Source: Deltaproteobacteria bacterium | GTDB taxonomy: Bacteria; Bdellovibrionota_F; JAHFAK01 | Assembly (NCBI GenBank): GCA_023250585.1 | Contig: JAHFAK010000013.1 | Span: 1 to 12,144, forward strand | Length of the DNA: 12,144 nt | Direction of reading: 5' to 3' | In this document: positions 6,519-12,144 of the stretch, piece by piece | Numbering within the stretch: the first letter of the stretch is position 1 | How the letters are laid out: every line of letters starts with the position of its first letter | The notes under the pieces: model-generated | Told to the model about the DNA's origin: nothing | The model's database searches: none | What the model saw: the letters and a program-made list of their open reading frames with translations, nothing else | Position numbers and translations under genes: made by a program

Positions 6519-7754
6519 GTGAATAAAATTGTATTTTGTATTGTATTTTTCTGGGTAATAAGCGCTGCGGCAACAACTATTGTAGTAAAAGGTATGGATA
6601 AGTCTGCGCCGGTTTATTCAAATCCCGATAACAAAGATGTGCCTATCACTGAAGTTGCACCAGGAACGCGATATGAAGTTCTCGATACTCAAGGTGAATG
6701 GTATAAAATTTCAATCAAATTTGAAGAAGATTTTAATATTACCGGTTGGATTCACAATTCTTATGTGACTGATACGTCACTTATTGAAGAACCAAAAACC
6801 GACATTCAAAATATGCCAGCGAATCCAGATTGGGATTCTTATGACAAGAAGAAAGTAGAAGAAAAAAAAGAAACAATAGAACCAAAACAAGAAGAACCAA
6901 CAAATTTTTGGAGTGGGGTATTGTGGAAAAAGAAAAGATCACAAGCGCGGCAAGCAGAAATTCAAGTACAACTAGGCACACAAATTAAAGATTATACCTT
7001 AAAAAATGCTTCCACGGGAGCTGATCCAAACCCTTCAACCATCATTGATTATAACCAGCCAAAGGCCTTTTTATCAGGTCTTTCGGGCTCTGTGTATTTT
7101 TTAAGCTTTGATAATTTTGACATAGGCCTTGATGGCTCATATACCTTTTCGTGGTATAGATACGACGTCATTATTAATAACAATCAAACATCACAGAATA
7201 TTACCAGTTATCTTCATACGATAACGACGAATGTTAATTTACGGTATATTATTCTTGAGAAAAAACATTTTGTCAGCGTCATGCCACGGCTTGGATTTCG
7301 TCTTCTTTCATTTCAGGGAGATGATGCGCAAGATAATGGTCAGCCCGTCTTTTTTTCAGTAAATAACACTCTTGTTGGATTAAATGTAGGACTTTTAAAT
7401 GCGGAATATTTAATGCCCCCTCTTAATCCTGATGTACGTTTTGGGTTTCGGGGATCATATGATGTTGTAATAAAACCAAGTTATTCAGAGAGTAAGGTTG
7501 ACTCTGATGGTGATGGACAAGCCGATGATGTTATTACAGGTGAGGATCCAAGCACTGCATTTTTCAATCATATTTTTGCCATTAGTTTTATAACATATTT
7601 TTATAAAAATTATAATGCGGAGATTGGTTATCAATTCTCCGATTTTGATATTAATTTCTCAGGGACTGGTTCTCGATTAAATTTTCCTATTACCGATGGT
7701 CGAGTGAACGATAATTATCACAATATATTCTTGAAAATAGGATATCTCTTTTGA
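6519..7754 (+). CDS. SH3-domain outer-membrane beta-barrel protein
   Basis: A 411-residue predicted outer-membrane protein that I cannot name. Residues 1-18 are a Sec signal peptide (NKIVFCIVFFWVISAAA). Residues about 20-87 form a bacterial SH3 domain: APVYSNPD, then VAPGTRYEVL, GEWYKISI and TGWIHNSYVTD. This is a fold that often binds peptidoglycan peptides. Residues 105-140 are a charged Lys/Glu/Pro linker. From about 145 to the end, alternating amphipathic strands rich in Tyr/Phe/Gly (SGSVYFLSFDNFDIGLDGSY, NVNLRYIIL, FVSVMPRLGFRL, NYNAEIGYQFSDF) end in HNIFLKIGYLF; a C-terminal Phe is the usual barrel-assembly signal. A DSDGDGQADD loop near residue 328 looks calcium-binding. The domain order suggests a barrel tethered to the cell wall by a periplasmic SH3 domain; this is inferred. 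It has its own promoter and RBS. Repeat element A begins directly after its stop. Confidence 0.75.
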   Translation: MNKIVFCIVFFWVISAAATTIVVKGMDKSAPVYSNPDNKDVPITEVAPGTRYEVLDTQGEWYKISIKFEEDFNITGWIHNSYVTDTSLIEEPKTDIQNMPANPDWDSYDKKKVEEKKETIEPKQEEPTNFWSGVLWKKKRSQARQAEIQVQLGTQIKDYTLKNASTGADPNPSTIIDYNQPKAFLSGLSGSVYFLSFDNFDIGLDGSYTFSWYRYDVIINNNQTSQNITSYLHTITTNVNLRYIILEKKHFVSVMPRLGFRLLSFQGDDAQDNGQPVFFSVNNTLVGLNVGLLNAEYLMPPLNPDVRFGFRGSYDVVIKPSYSESKVDSDGDGQADDVITGEDPSTAFFNHIFAISFITYFYKNYNAEIGYQFSDFDINFSGTGSRLNFPITDGRVNDNYHNIFLKIGYLF

Positions 7755-7760
7755 GTCTTA

Positions 7761-7884
7761 ATACTAAGTTGCATGCAAACGCTAACTGCGTTGGCTTCGT
7801 CGTCGGCTCCTCAACGTACTCATTATGTACGTTTGCGTCGCCTTCTCCTTGCCGACGTTTATCATTTTGAATGCAACTTAGTAT
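7761..7884. repeat. Palindromic repeat element A (MITE-like)
   Basis: The ends are a perfect 14-bp inverted repeat (ATACTAAGTTGCAT at 7761-7774 and its complement at 7871-7884). Taking CTAAGTTG...CAACTTAG as the element (7764-7881, 118 bp), it is bounded by TA on both sides, as with Tc1/mariner or IS630-type insertion. The centre holds a perfect hairpin, AACGTAC / GTACGTT around a 7-base loop (7813-7833). The element is visibly richer in G and C than its surroundings. It carries no open reading frame. From 7776 to 7883 it differs from element B at one base. Confidence 0.85.
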
Positions 7885-7918
7885 AAGGAACCTCTGAAAA
7901 ACTCGTAATTAAAGGTCC

Positions 7919-8242
7919 CTAGAATCGTCTTCTTTTCCGATAGCTTCCTTGATTGCAGCCAGAACAAAGGGCAGGGCGTTCAGGTGAAGGACGGTAATAA
8001 ATAGTCGTTTGTGTGCCACAGGCAAAACAGCTCACATGATAATATCGGTTCTTTTGATTTCCTGCTTCTCGCCTATTACCATTATTGTCATGCTCATCTC
8101 GACTATTCTCTTTTTTTCTACCACGACAGGTGGGGCAGCGTTTTGGCTCTTCATATCCTTTTTCACTAAAATACTGTTGCTCAGTTTCAGTAAAAGAGAA
8201 CTCTCGAGCACAATAAACACATCGTAATAATTTTACAGCCAT
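7919..8242 (-). CDS. Double zinc-ribbon protein of the CxxC-x17-CxxC type
   Basis: A 107-residue protein with two zinc knuckle pairs. The N-terminal part (C8, C11, C36, C39) contains CVYCAREFSFTETEQQYF and EEPKRCPTCRGRKK, matching the small probable zinc-binding domain found alone or in pairs in many bacteria. A basic, Asn/Arg-rich linker follows (residues 41-66). The C-terminal part (C72, C75, C93, C96) has exactly 17 residues between its two CxxC pairs (VSCFACG to ALCSGC), the hallmark of the CxxC-x17-CxxC family. The end is strongly basic (SYRKRRRF), suggesting nucleic-acid contact. The molecular function of these families is not known to me. The gene stands alone between two near-identical repeats and has no Shine-Dalgarno before its ATG. 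Confidence 0.75.
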   Translation of the reverse strand: MAVKLLRCVYCAREFSFTETEQQYFSEKGYEEPKRCPTCRGRKKENSRDEHDNNGNRREAGNQKNRYYHVSCFACGTQTTIYYRPSPERPALCSGCNQGSYRKRRRF

Positions 8243-8252
8243 AATTTTATTA

Positions 8253-8282
8253 AGTATAGCATATCATAATTTGCCGAAGCAA
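8253..8282 (-). promoter_or_regulatory. Candidate extended -10 promoter for the zinc-ribbon gene
   Basis: Reading the minus strand, TTGCTT (8282-8277), an 18-base spacer and TATACT (8258-8253) with an upstream TG (TGCTATACT, extended -10). The predicted start of transcription is only about 4 bases before the ATG at 8242, so the message may be leaderless. Confidence 0.4.
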
Positions 8283-8287
8283 TTACT

Positions 8288-8413
8288 ACTACTAAGTTGT
8301 ATTCAAACGCTAACTGCGTTGGCTTCGTCGTCGGCTCCTCAACGTACTCATTACGTACGTTTGCGTCGCCTTCTCCTTGCCGACGTTTATCATTTTGAAT
8401 GCAACTTAGTAGT
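8288..8413. repeat. Palindromic repeat element B (MITE-like)
   Basis: A second copy of element A in the same orientation. The core 8304-8411 equals 7776-7883 except for one base (C at 8354, T at 7826) in the central hairpin loop. The ends form an inverted repeat of about 20 bp with one mismatch (ACTACTAAGTTG at the left end and its complement at 8402-8413). Using CTAAG...CTTAG as the ends gives 8292-8409, 118 bp, again bounded by TA on both sides. With A it brackets the zinc-ribbon gene. Confidence 0.85.
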
Positions 8414-8442
8414 ATATCCGAAAAGCAATGACTAAAACAATA

Positions 8443-8527
8443 TGCCTAGGGCCGGACTCGAACCGGCACGGAGCTAGGCTCCGAGGGATTTTAAGTCCCT
8501 TGCGTCTACCAATTCCGCCACCAAGGC
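8443..8527 (-). tRNA. tRNA-Leu (anticodon UAA)
   Basis: The minus strand folds as a class II tRNA of 85 bases. It has an acceptor GCCTTGG...CCTAGGC plus A73, a D arm starting TGGCGGAATTGGTAGACGC, an anticodon stem AGGGA/TCCCT with loop CTTAAAA (anticodon TAA), a long variable arm CGGAG-CCTAG-CTCCG, and a T arm GCCGG-TTCGAGT-CCGGC. The 3' CCA is not encoded. Position 5 against 68 of the acceptor stem is a T-T mismatch. The mature 5' end touches repeat element C, which therefore forms its leader. Confidence 0.93.
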
Positions 8528-8650
8528 CCAGCATGAAATAAGAGCGAGTATACCGTGGTTGCTTCCTCGTTTCCTCATTCGGCGTAACTAACAGTACGCC
8601 TTATTCGTCGACTTCGTCGCGCCAGTCTATTCGTTCTTATTTCATGCTGG
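8528..8650. repeat. Palindromic repeat element C
   Basis: Ends are a 20-bp inverted repeat with one mismatch (CCAGCATGAAATAAGAGCGA at 8528-8547 against the complement of 8631-8650). The centre is a hairpin with stem GGCGTA/TACGCC (8581-8600). The two arms remain partly complementary in between, so the whole 123 bp is one long imperfect palindrome. The central part is related to element D inside the PEGA lipoprotein gene, in the opposite orientation, whereas the outer ends are different. On the minus strand a TATACT (8552-8547) could serve as a -10 for the tRNA, but no matching -35 is seen. Confidence 0.8.
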
Positions 8651-8662
8651 TAATTTATAGTT

Positions 8663-8689
8663 TTGAAATGAGTTCTAAGTCAATAAAAT
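8663..8689 (+). promoter_or_regulatory. Weak candidate promoter for hemD
   Basis: TTGAAA (8663-8668), only 15 bases, then TAAAAT (8684-8689), about 40 bases before the hemD ATG. The short spacer and AT-rich setting make this tentative. Confidence 0.2.
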
Positions 8690-8728
8690 ACTTTATTATT
8701 TTTGTCCTTTATCCTACTATGCGCGCAT

Positions 8729-9523
8729 ATGAGGCGAGCGATTACTTTAAAGCCTTTGGTAGGGAAACGTATTGTAGTTACGCGAGCGCAGGAGGATGCT
8801 GCATCATTGAGTAAACTTTTGCGGGAAGCAGGTGCGGAGCCTTTTGAATTCCCAACCATATCCATCGAAGAAATTGAACCGAACAACCAACGTGATGCTC
8901 GTATACAATCTATTAATGACTATTCATATCTTATTTTTACGAGCCAGCATGGAGTAAAATTTTTTCTAAAACATTTTGTACGATTTCATGAGATACAGAA
9001 GCTGCAGGATCTCACCGTTATTTGTATTGGTACACAAACGAATAATTGCTTGGCTTCATATGGCATTAAGTCCGATTTTACTCCGCGTCGTTTTCAAGCT
9101 GAAAGTATTGTCGCATTTTTCAAAAAAGAAACAATGATTGCTCATAAAAAAATTTTAATTGCCCGTGCCCAAGAAGCGAGAAATGTAATTGAAATGGGGT
9201 TACACAAACAAGGCGCATCGGTTACCGTTCTTCCCCTTTATAAAGTTACGCTGCCTCAAAATTCAGAAAAACTCAAAGAGATATTTGTAGAAAATCATAT
9301 TGATCTTGTTACGTTTGCAAGTTCAAAAACGTGTAGTAATTTTTTTCACATACTTGGATTAGAAAATAAACGTTATCTTAACGAAACAAATTTTGCTGTC
9401 ATTGGACCAATAACTCAAAAGACATTGCAGAACTTTGGTTACAGCAAAGCAGTAGTACCAAAAAAATATACTATTCCGTCACTTGTAGAAGCGATTTGTG
9501 ATTACTATGTAGAGGTGCCCTAA
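8729..9523 (+). CDS. hemD: Uroporphyrinogen-III synthase HemD
   Basis: A 264-residue enzyme that closes hydroxymethylbilane with inversion of ring D to give uroporphyrinogen III, the common precursor of heme, siroheme and cobalamin. It shows the bilobed HemD pattern: GKRIVVTRAQEDAASLSKLL with EAGAEPFEFPTISIE in the first lobe, the YLIFTSQHGVKFF hinge segment, TVICIGTQTNNCLASYG, then HKKILIARAQEARNVI with GASVTVLPLYKV, and LVTFASSKTCSNFF in the second lobe. I place the start at the ATG at 8729; an in-frame TTG at 8702 would add nine hydrophobic residues without support. No clear Shine-Dalgarno is present. HemD is fused to other haem or corrin enzymes in some bacteria but stands alone here, and hemC is not in the window. 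hemB follows after 16 bases. Confidence 0.88.
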   Translation: MRRAITLKPLVGKRIVVTRAQEDAASLSKLLREAGAEPFEFPTISIEEIEPNNQRDARIQSINDYSYLIFTSQHGVKFFLKHFVRFHEIQKLQDLTVICIGTQTNNCLASYGIKSDFTPRRFQAESIVAFFKKETMIAHKKILIARAQEARNVIEMGLHKQGASVTVLPLYKVTLPQNSEKLKEIFVENHIDLVTFASSKTCSNFFHILGLENKRYLNETNFAVIGPITQKTLQNFGYSKAVVPKKYTIPSLVEAICDYYVEVP

Positions 9524-9539
9524 AGTTGAAAGGAAAAAA

Positions 9540-10511
9540 ATGATATTAAAAAGACGACCGCGCCGTTTGCGAAAAAATAATGCTATTCGTAATCTGATGG
9601 CTGAAACAAAACTAACGCGCGAAGATTTTATTATGCCACTCTTTGTTATTGAAGGAGAGAATAAACAAGAGGCAATAAAATCGCTTCCCGGGATTTCACG
9701 TATGAGTCCTGATGTAGCAATGAAAGAGGTAGATGAGATTGTCCAATTAGGTGTTCAAGCACTTTTGCTTTTTGGTATTCCAGAAACTAAAGATGTTCAA
9801 GGATCATCTGCATATGATAGTAATGGCGTCGTTCAAGAAGCGATAAAAAGAATCAAAGATCGTTATCCGGATTTGTTTCTTATTACTGATGTATGTCTTT
9901 GTTCCTATACTGATCATGGTCACTGTGGAGTTGTGCAGGATAAAGTAATTGTGAACGATAGAACTCTCGATATTCTTGCCAGAGTTGCCATCAGCCATGC
10001 ACAAGCAGGTGTCGATATGGTAGCTCCTTCCGACATGATGGATGGAAGAGTAGGAGTTATTCGTTCTGTGCTTGATCGTGACGGGTATGAACACGTTGGA
10101 ATAATGTCATATGCAGTAAAATTTGCCTCCAATTTTTATGGACCATTTCGTGATATTGCCGATGCAACGCCCATATTTGGAGATCGGAAGAGCTATCAGA
10201 TGGATTATCGCAATGCAGACGAAGCGCTACGTGAAATTAATTTAGATGTGGAAGAAGGTGCGGATATAATTATTGTTAAACCTGCTCTTGCATATCTTGA
10301 TATCATTCGCAGAATAAAAGATACTATTAACATTCCAATTGCAGCGTATAATGTAAGTGGAGAATACAGCATGATTGATCTTGCAGGAAGCCATGGTCTT
10401 ATGAAGCGCGAGGAAGCTTTTATGGAAACATTGATTGCAATGAAACGAGCCGGGGCTTCAATTATTATTAGCTATTTTACTAAAGAGTTATTGCGCAAGG
10501 ACCTTATATGA
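9540..10511 (+). CDS. hemB: Delta-aminolevulinic acid dehydratase (porphobilinogen synthase)
   Basis: A 323-residue enzyme that condenses two 5-aminolevulinate molecules to porphobilinogen. Both Schiff-base lysines are present: K194 in MSYAVKFAS and K247 in IIIVKPALAYLD. The cysteine-rich zinc site is also present (C119, C121, C129 in DVCLCSYTDHGHCG), indicating the zinc-dependent class rather than the Asp-rich magnesium type. N-terminal RPRRLRKNNAIRNLM and DFIMPLFVIEG, and the C-terminal PIAAYNVSGEYSMI, are typical. The start is supported by AAAGGA shortly upstream. It follows hemD closely and shares an ATGA stop-start overlap with the next gene, so it is probably cotranscribed with both. 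Confidence 0.96.
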   Translation: MILKRRPRRLRKNNAIRNLMAETKLTREDFIMPLFVIEGENKQEAIKSLPGISRMSPDVAMKEVDEIVQLGVQALLLFGIPETKDVQGSSAYDSNGVVQEAIKRIKDRYPDLFLITDVCLCSYTDHGHCGVVQDKVIVNDRTLDILARVAISHAQAGVDMVAPSDMMDGRVGVIRSVLDRDGYEHVGIMSYAVKFASNFYGPFRDIADATPIFGDRKSYQMDYRNADEALREINLDVEEGADIIIVKPALAYLDIIRRIKDTINIPIAAYNVSGEYSMIDLAGSHGLMKREEAFMETLIAMKRAGASIIISYFTKELLRKDLI

Positions 10512-10930
10512 ATTTACTGTCTAACTGGCGTGAATCGATTATCTCTCGAAGAATAGTCGCAAAATTTATAGACCTCCTATTGGTTTTTATTGGAATGTCA
10601 ATTCTCTATCCCTTTGGATCACTCTGTGGCATTGTGTATATGCTTGTATCTGATATGATTTTTTCGGGGCGCAGTGTCGGTAAGAAACTGATGGATATTG
10701 TAGTGGTAACCACAAAAAATGATCCCCTTGATCGCTATCAATTAGTTTTACGTAATCTTCTTTTTAGTGGTACGTTTTTCTTTTTAGCATTTTCTATTAT
10801 TGGATGGATATTATTTTTTACCGTTGGACTTTTCTTTATTATTTTTGAAATTTATTTAATGATTACCAATGACAATAATCAGCGACTTGGCGATATTATG
10901 GCTCATACGAAAGTTATTCTGAAAAAATGA
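10508..10930 (+). CDS. RDD-family membrane protein
   Basis: A 140-residue integral membrane protein with the RDD-domain layout. The signature regions are RRIVAKFIDLLLVFIG (residues 14-29, with the Arg and Asp on the first membrane helix), GRSVGKKLMDIVVV (54-67) after the second helix, and a C-terminal QRLGDIMAHTKVIL (125-138) after a pair of hydrophobic segments (about 86-120). RDD proteins are a poorly characterised family, some linked to ion transport, so I assign no substrate. The gene overlaps hemB (ATGA at 10508-10511) and the following lipoprotein gene (ATGA at 10927-10930), which indicates one operon with translational coupling. A link to haem synthesis is not implied by the sequence. 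Confidence 0.82.
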   Translation: MNLLSNWRESIISRRIVAKFIDLLLVFIGMSILYPFGSLCGIVYMLVSDMIFSGRSVGKKLMDIVVVTTKNDPLDRYQLVLRNLLFSGTFFFLAFSIIGWILFFTVGLFFIIFEIYLMITNDNNQRLGDIMAHTKVILKK

Positions 10931-11844
10931 ATTTTATGAAACACATAATCCTTTTTTGTATTTTAAACATAATGACCGATATCTTTAAACATCCACAACG
11001 CAAGAACGGAGAGACAAAGGCACGACGAAGTCGAGGAATGAGGCGTACTCTTAGTTACGCCGCAATGACGAAACGAGGAGTAACGAATGTATGCGAAGTT
11101 ATGGCGTTGTGTATAGTTCTTATTCTCGTTGGATGTGCAAAGCGTCCTGATGGTAGAGATAGTTCTCTTCCTAAAGAAATAGAGAATAATCCGGTATATA
11201 AATTTGCTCTTATTTTTGATAAAAGCTTATCGGAGGAAATAAAAAATCAAATTCGTAGTGATATACAAAAAATACCTAAAGTTGAAATTATGAGTAAAGA
11301 TAAACTCGATTATCTTTTAGAAGAAAAAGAAATCACCTGGGATGCGCTTATGAAAATGAACGAAGTTGATTTTTCGTTACGTGATCTTTCATATATTGCA
11401 ATCTTCTCTCATAAAAATGGAAAAATATATCTTCATGGCCTTAATTTTTTAAGCGGTATTGTTGAGGAAGTATCCGTAGATTATGAGCTGAAAGAAAAAA
11501 TCAATTGGCTTCGTGGAACTCGAAGTGGCTGGATTTACTTTGACTCAGATCCCTATGGAGCGGAAGTTTTTGTAGATTACAATATCGTGGGGTATACGCC
11601 ACTTCTTAAATGTTTTAAAGAAGGCAGTTATGACGTTGATCTCATCTATAAAGGCTATAATTTTCTCAAACAGAATGCTACTATCCCCTCAACCACATAT
11701 CTTTATGGAAAAGTCGATCCATCATATGTAAAAAAAGAAGATGAATTTGGTATGACCTTTAGTGAAAAAATGCAGGCGGGTTTTGTTGCCATAGTCACGA
11801 TTTCGTCTATTGCTCTTGCGATTATTCTGCCGATTGCGTTGTAG
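10927..11844 (+). CDS. PEGA-domain lipoprotein with a repeat-derived N-terminal segment
   Basis: The frame encodes 305 residues from the ATGA overlap at 10927. A lipobox LVGC with Cys70 follows a hydrophobic run (ALCIVLIL), so the mature lipoprotein begins at residue 70. Residues 75-190 form a mixed alpha/beta region I do not recognise (KFALIFDKSLSEEIKNQIR, LRDLSYIAIFSHKNGKIY). Residues about 200-245 form a PEGA domain (GWIYFDSDPYGAEVFVD, GYTPLLKCFKEGSYDVDLIY), common in surface and cell-wall-associated proteins. A hydrophobic segment (about 286-305) closes the protein. The odd part is residues ~23-60, encoded by repeat element D. The working start may be 10927 (coupled to the previous gene) or an ATG inside the repeat at 11065, which gives MTKRGVTN and then the hydrophobic run, a normal lipoprotein signal peptide, though without an obvious ribosome site. 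Confidence 0.72.
   Translation: MNFMKHIILFCILNIMTDIFKHPQRKNGETKARRSRGMRRTLSYAAMTKRGVTNVCEVMALCIVLILVGCAKRPDGRDSSLPKEIENNPVYKFALIFDKSLSEEIKNQIRSDIQKIPKVEIMSKDKLDYLLEEKEITWDALMKMNEVDFSLRDLSYIAIFSHKNGKIYLHGLNFLSGIVEEVSVDYELKEKINWLRGTRSGWIYFDSDPYGAEVFVDYNIVGYTPLLKCFKEGSYDVDLIYKGYNFLKQNATIPSTTYLYGKVDPSYVKKEDEFGMTFSEKMQAGFVAIVTISSIALAIILPIAL
10994..11111. repeat. Palindromic repeat element D, inside a coding region
   Basis: A relative of element C in reverse orientation: shared blocks include CGACGAAGTCGA, AGGCGTACT, TTAGTTACGCCG and GAAACGAGGA in the same order and near-identical spacing. Its own ends form a different inverted repeat (CACAACGCAAGAAC at 10994-11007 against the complement of 11098-11111, 12 of 14 matching). 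The central hairpin is GGCGTA/TACGCC near 11042-11061. It is open in the lipoprotein frame throughout. Confidence 0.75.
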
Positions 11845-11853
11845 GGTAGTAGT

Positions 11854-12144
11854 TTAAAATCGAATTATTTTCCCAAATTTTTTAATTTCAGCAATAAGGG
11901 GACTGATCCCATTTTTATATTCTTTGATTGAGAGAGGAAAAGGTTCAATATCGTTGTCAATATAGCGACTTTGTTTTAAAAGATACTGTAGCTTACGAAT
12001 TGCATCCTTCCCAAATTTTGGAGAAATAATACAAAGATCTATATCGCTATGTTCATGAGCAGTGCCTTTTGCATAAGAACCAAAGATAATAAGCTTTTCT
12101 ATTGGTAATCCATCTTTTTGAATATGTTCTGCAAATGTTACCAC
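11854..12144 (-). CDS. Minimal nucleotidyltransferase-domain protein (N-terminus beyond window)
   Basis: About 96 residues of a stand-alone Pol-beta-type nucleotidyltransferase are visible. The active-site motif is FGSYAKGTAHEHSDIDLCII, with the GS pair at residues 22-23 and the metal-binding aspartates D34 and D36. An acidic DNDIEP (64-68 region) may supply the third carboxylate. The family often starts about ten residues further upstream, and a GTG coincides with the window edge, so I treat it as partial. Relatives include MntA-type antitoxins, which AMPylate a HepT toxin; a HepT partner, if any, would lie outside this window or is absent. The gene converges on the PEGA lipoprotein, with only 9 bases between the two stop codons. 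Confidence 0.75.
   Translation of the reverse strand: MVTFAEHIQKDGLPIEKLIIFGSYAKGTAHEHSDIDLCIISPKFGKDAIRKLQYLLKQSRYIDNDIEPFPLSIKEYKNGISPLIAEIKKFGKIIRF

Noticed and set aside
7764-7881. Element A as a transcription terminator for the barrel gene.
   Set aside because: The palindrome could form a hairpin but no T-run follows either end, and the near-identical copy B is not placed at a gene end in the same way.
8009-8227. Hydrophobic open frame on the plus strand inside the zinc-ribbon gene.
   Set aside because: It is antisense to a protein with eight well-placed zinc cysteines, and its hydrophobic character follows from reading the opposite strand of polar codons.
7761-8413. CRISPR array or composite transposon made of A and B.
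   Set aside because: There are only two units about 530 bp apart with no regular spacers, and no transposase gene lies in or beside the elements.

Overview
The window is a compact, AT-rich stretch of a bacterial chromosome from a diderm (Gram-negative-type) organism. Evidence for two membranes is a signal-peptide protein ending in a beta-barrel with a terminal Phe, and two predicted lipoproteins. A large lipoprotein with thrombospondin-type-3, MopE-type and VCBS/FG-GAP repeats, a PEGA lipoprotein, and low GC content fit an AT-rich lineage of the former Deltaproteobacteria or a related uncultured diderm phylum. That placement is inference only. No plasmid, phage or complete insertion sequence is visible. 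No gene-free stretch exceeds 300 bases; the larger gaps (7755-7918, 8243-8442, 8528-8728) are mostly filled by palindromic repeats.

Layout. 2-358: C-terminus of an SppA-like signal peptide peptidase. 537-2789: a 750-residue surface lipoprotein with ten VCBS-type repeats. 2851-3911, minus strand: tadA, then a DUF4258 toxin-like gene broken by a frameshift, then an intact YgiT-type zinc-finger antitoxin-like gene. 3974-6456, plus strand: a tightly overlapping cluster of deoxyhypusine-synthase-like protein, rsmA and a short recO. 6519-7754: an SH3b/beta-barrel outer-membrane protein with its own promoter and a GTG start. 7761-8650: a repeat-rich block with two nearly identical 118-bp TA-flanked palindromic elements around a small zinc-ribbon gene, then tRNA-Leu(UAA), then a third palindromic element touching the 5' end of the tRNA. 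8729-11844, plus strand: hemD, hemB, an RDD-domain membrane protein and a PEGA lipoprotein, the last three linked by close spacing or ATGA overlaps. 11854-12144, minus strand: a minimal nucleotidyltransferase-domain gene that probably runs off the window.

How the genes fit together. RsmA (16S rRNA dimethylation), TadA (tRNA wobble inosine) and tRNA-Leu serve translation. HemB and HemD are two steps of tetrapyrrole synthesis. RecO belongs to recombinational repair. The lipoproteins, barrel protein and SppA belong to the envelope.

The most unusual signal is the set of four ~118-126-bp imperfect palindromes between 7761 and 11111, which form two sequence families. Two flank a gene as direct repeats, one forms the immediate 5' leader of a tRNA, and one lies in frame inside the N-terminal coding region of the PEGA lipoprotein just ahead of its lipobox, recalling the protein-coding palindromic elements of Rickettsia. 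The second notable signal is the decayed toxin-like partner of an intact antitoxin-like gene.
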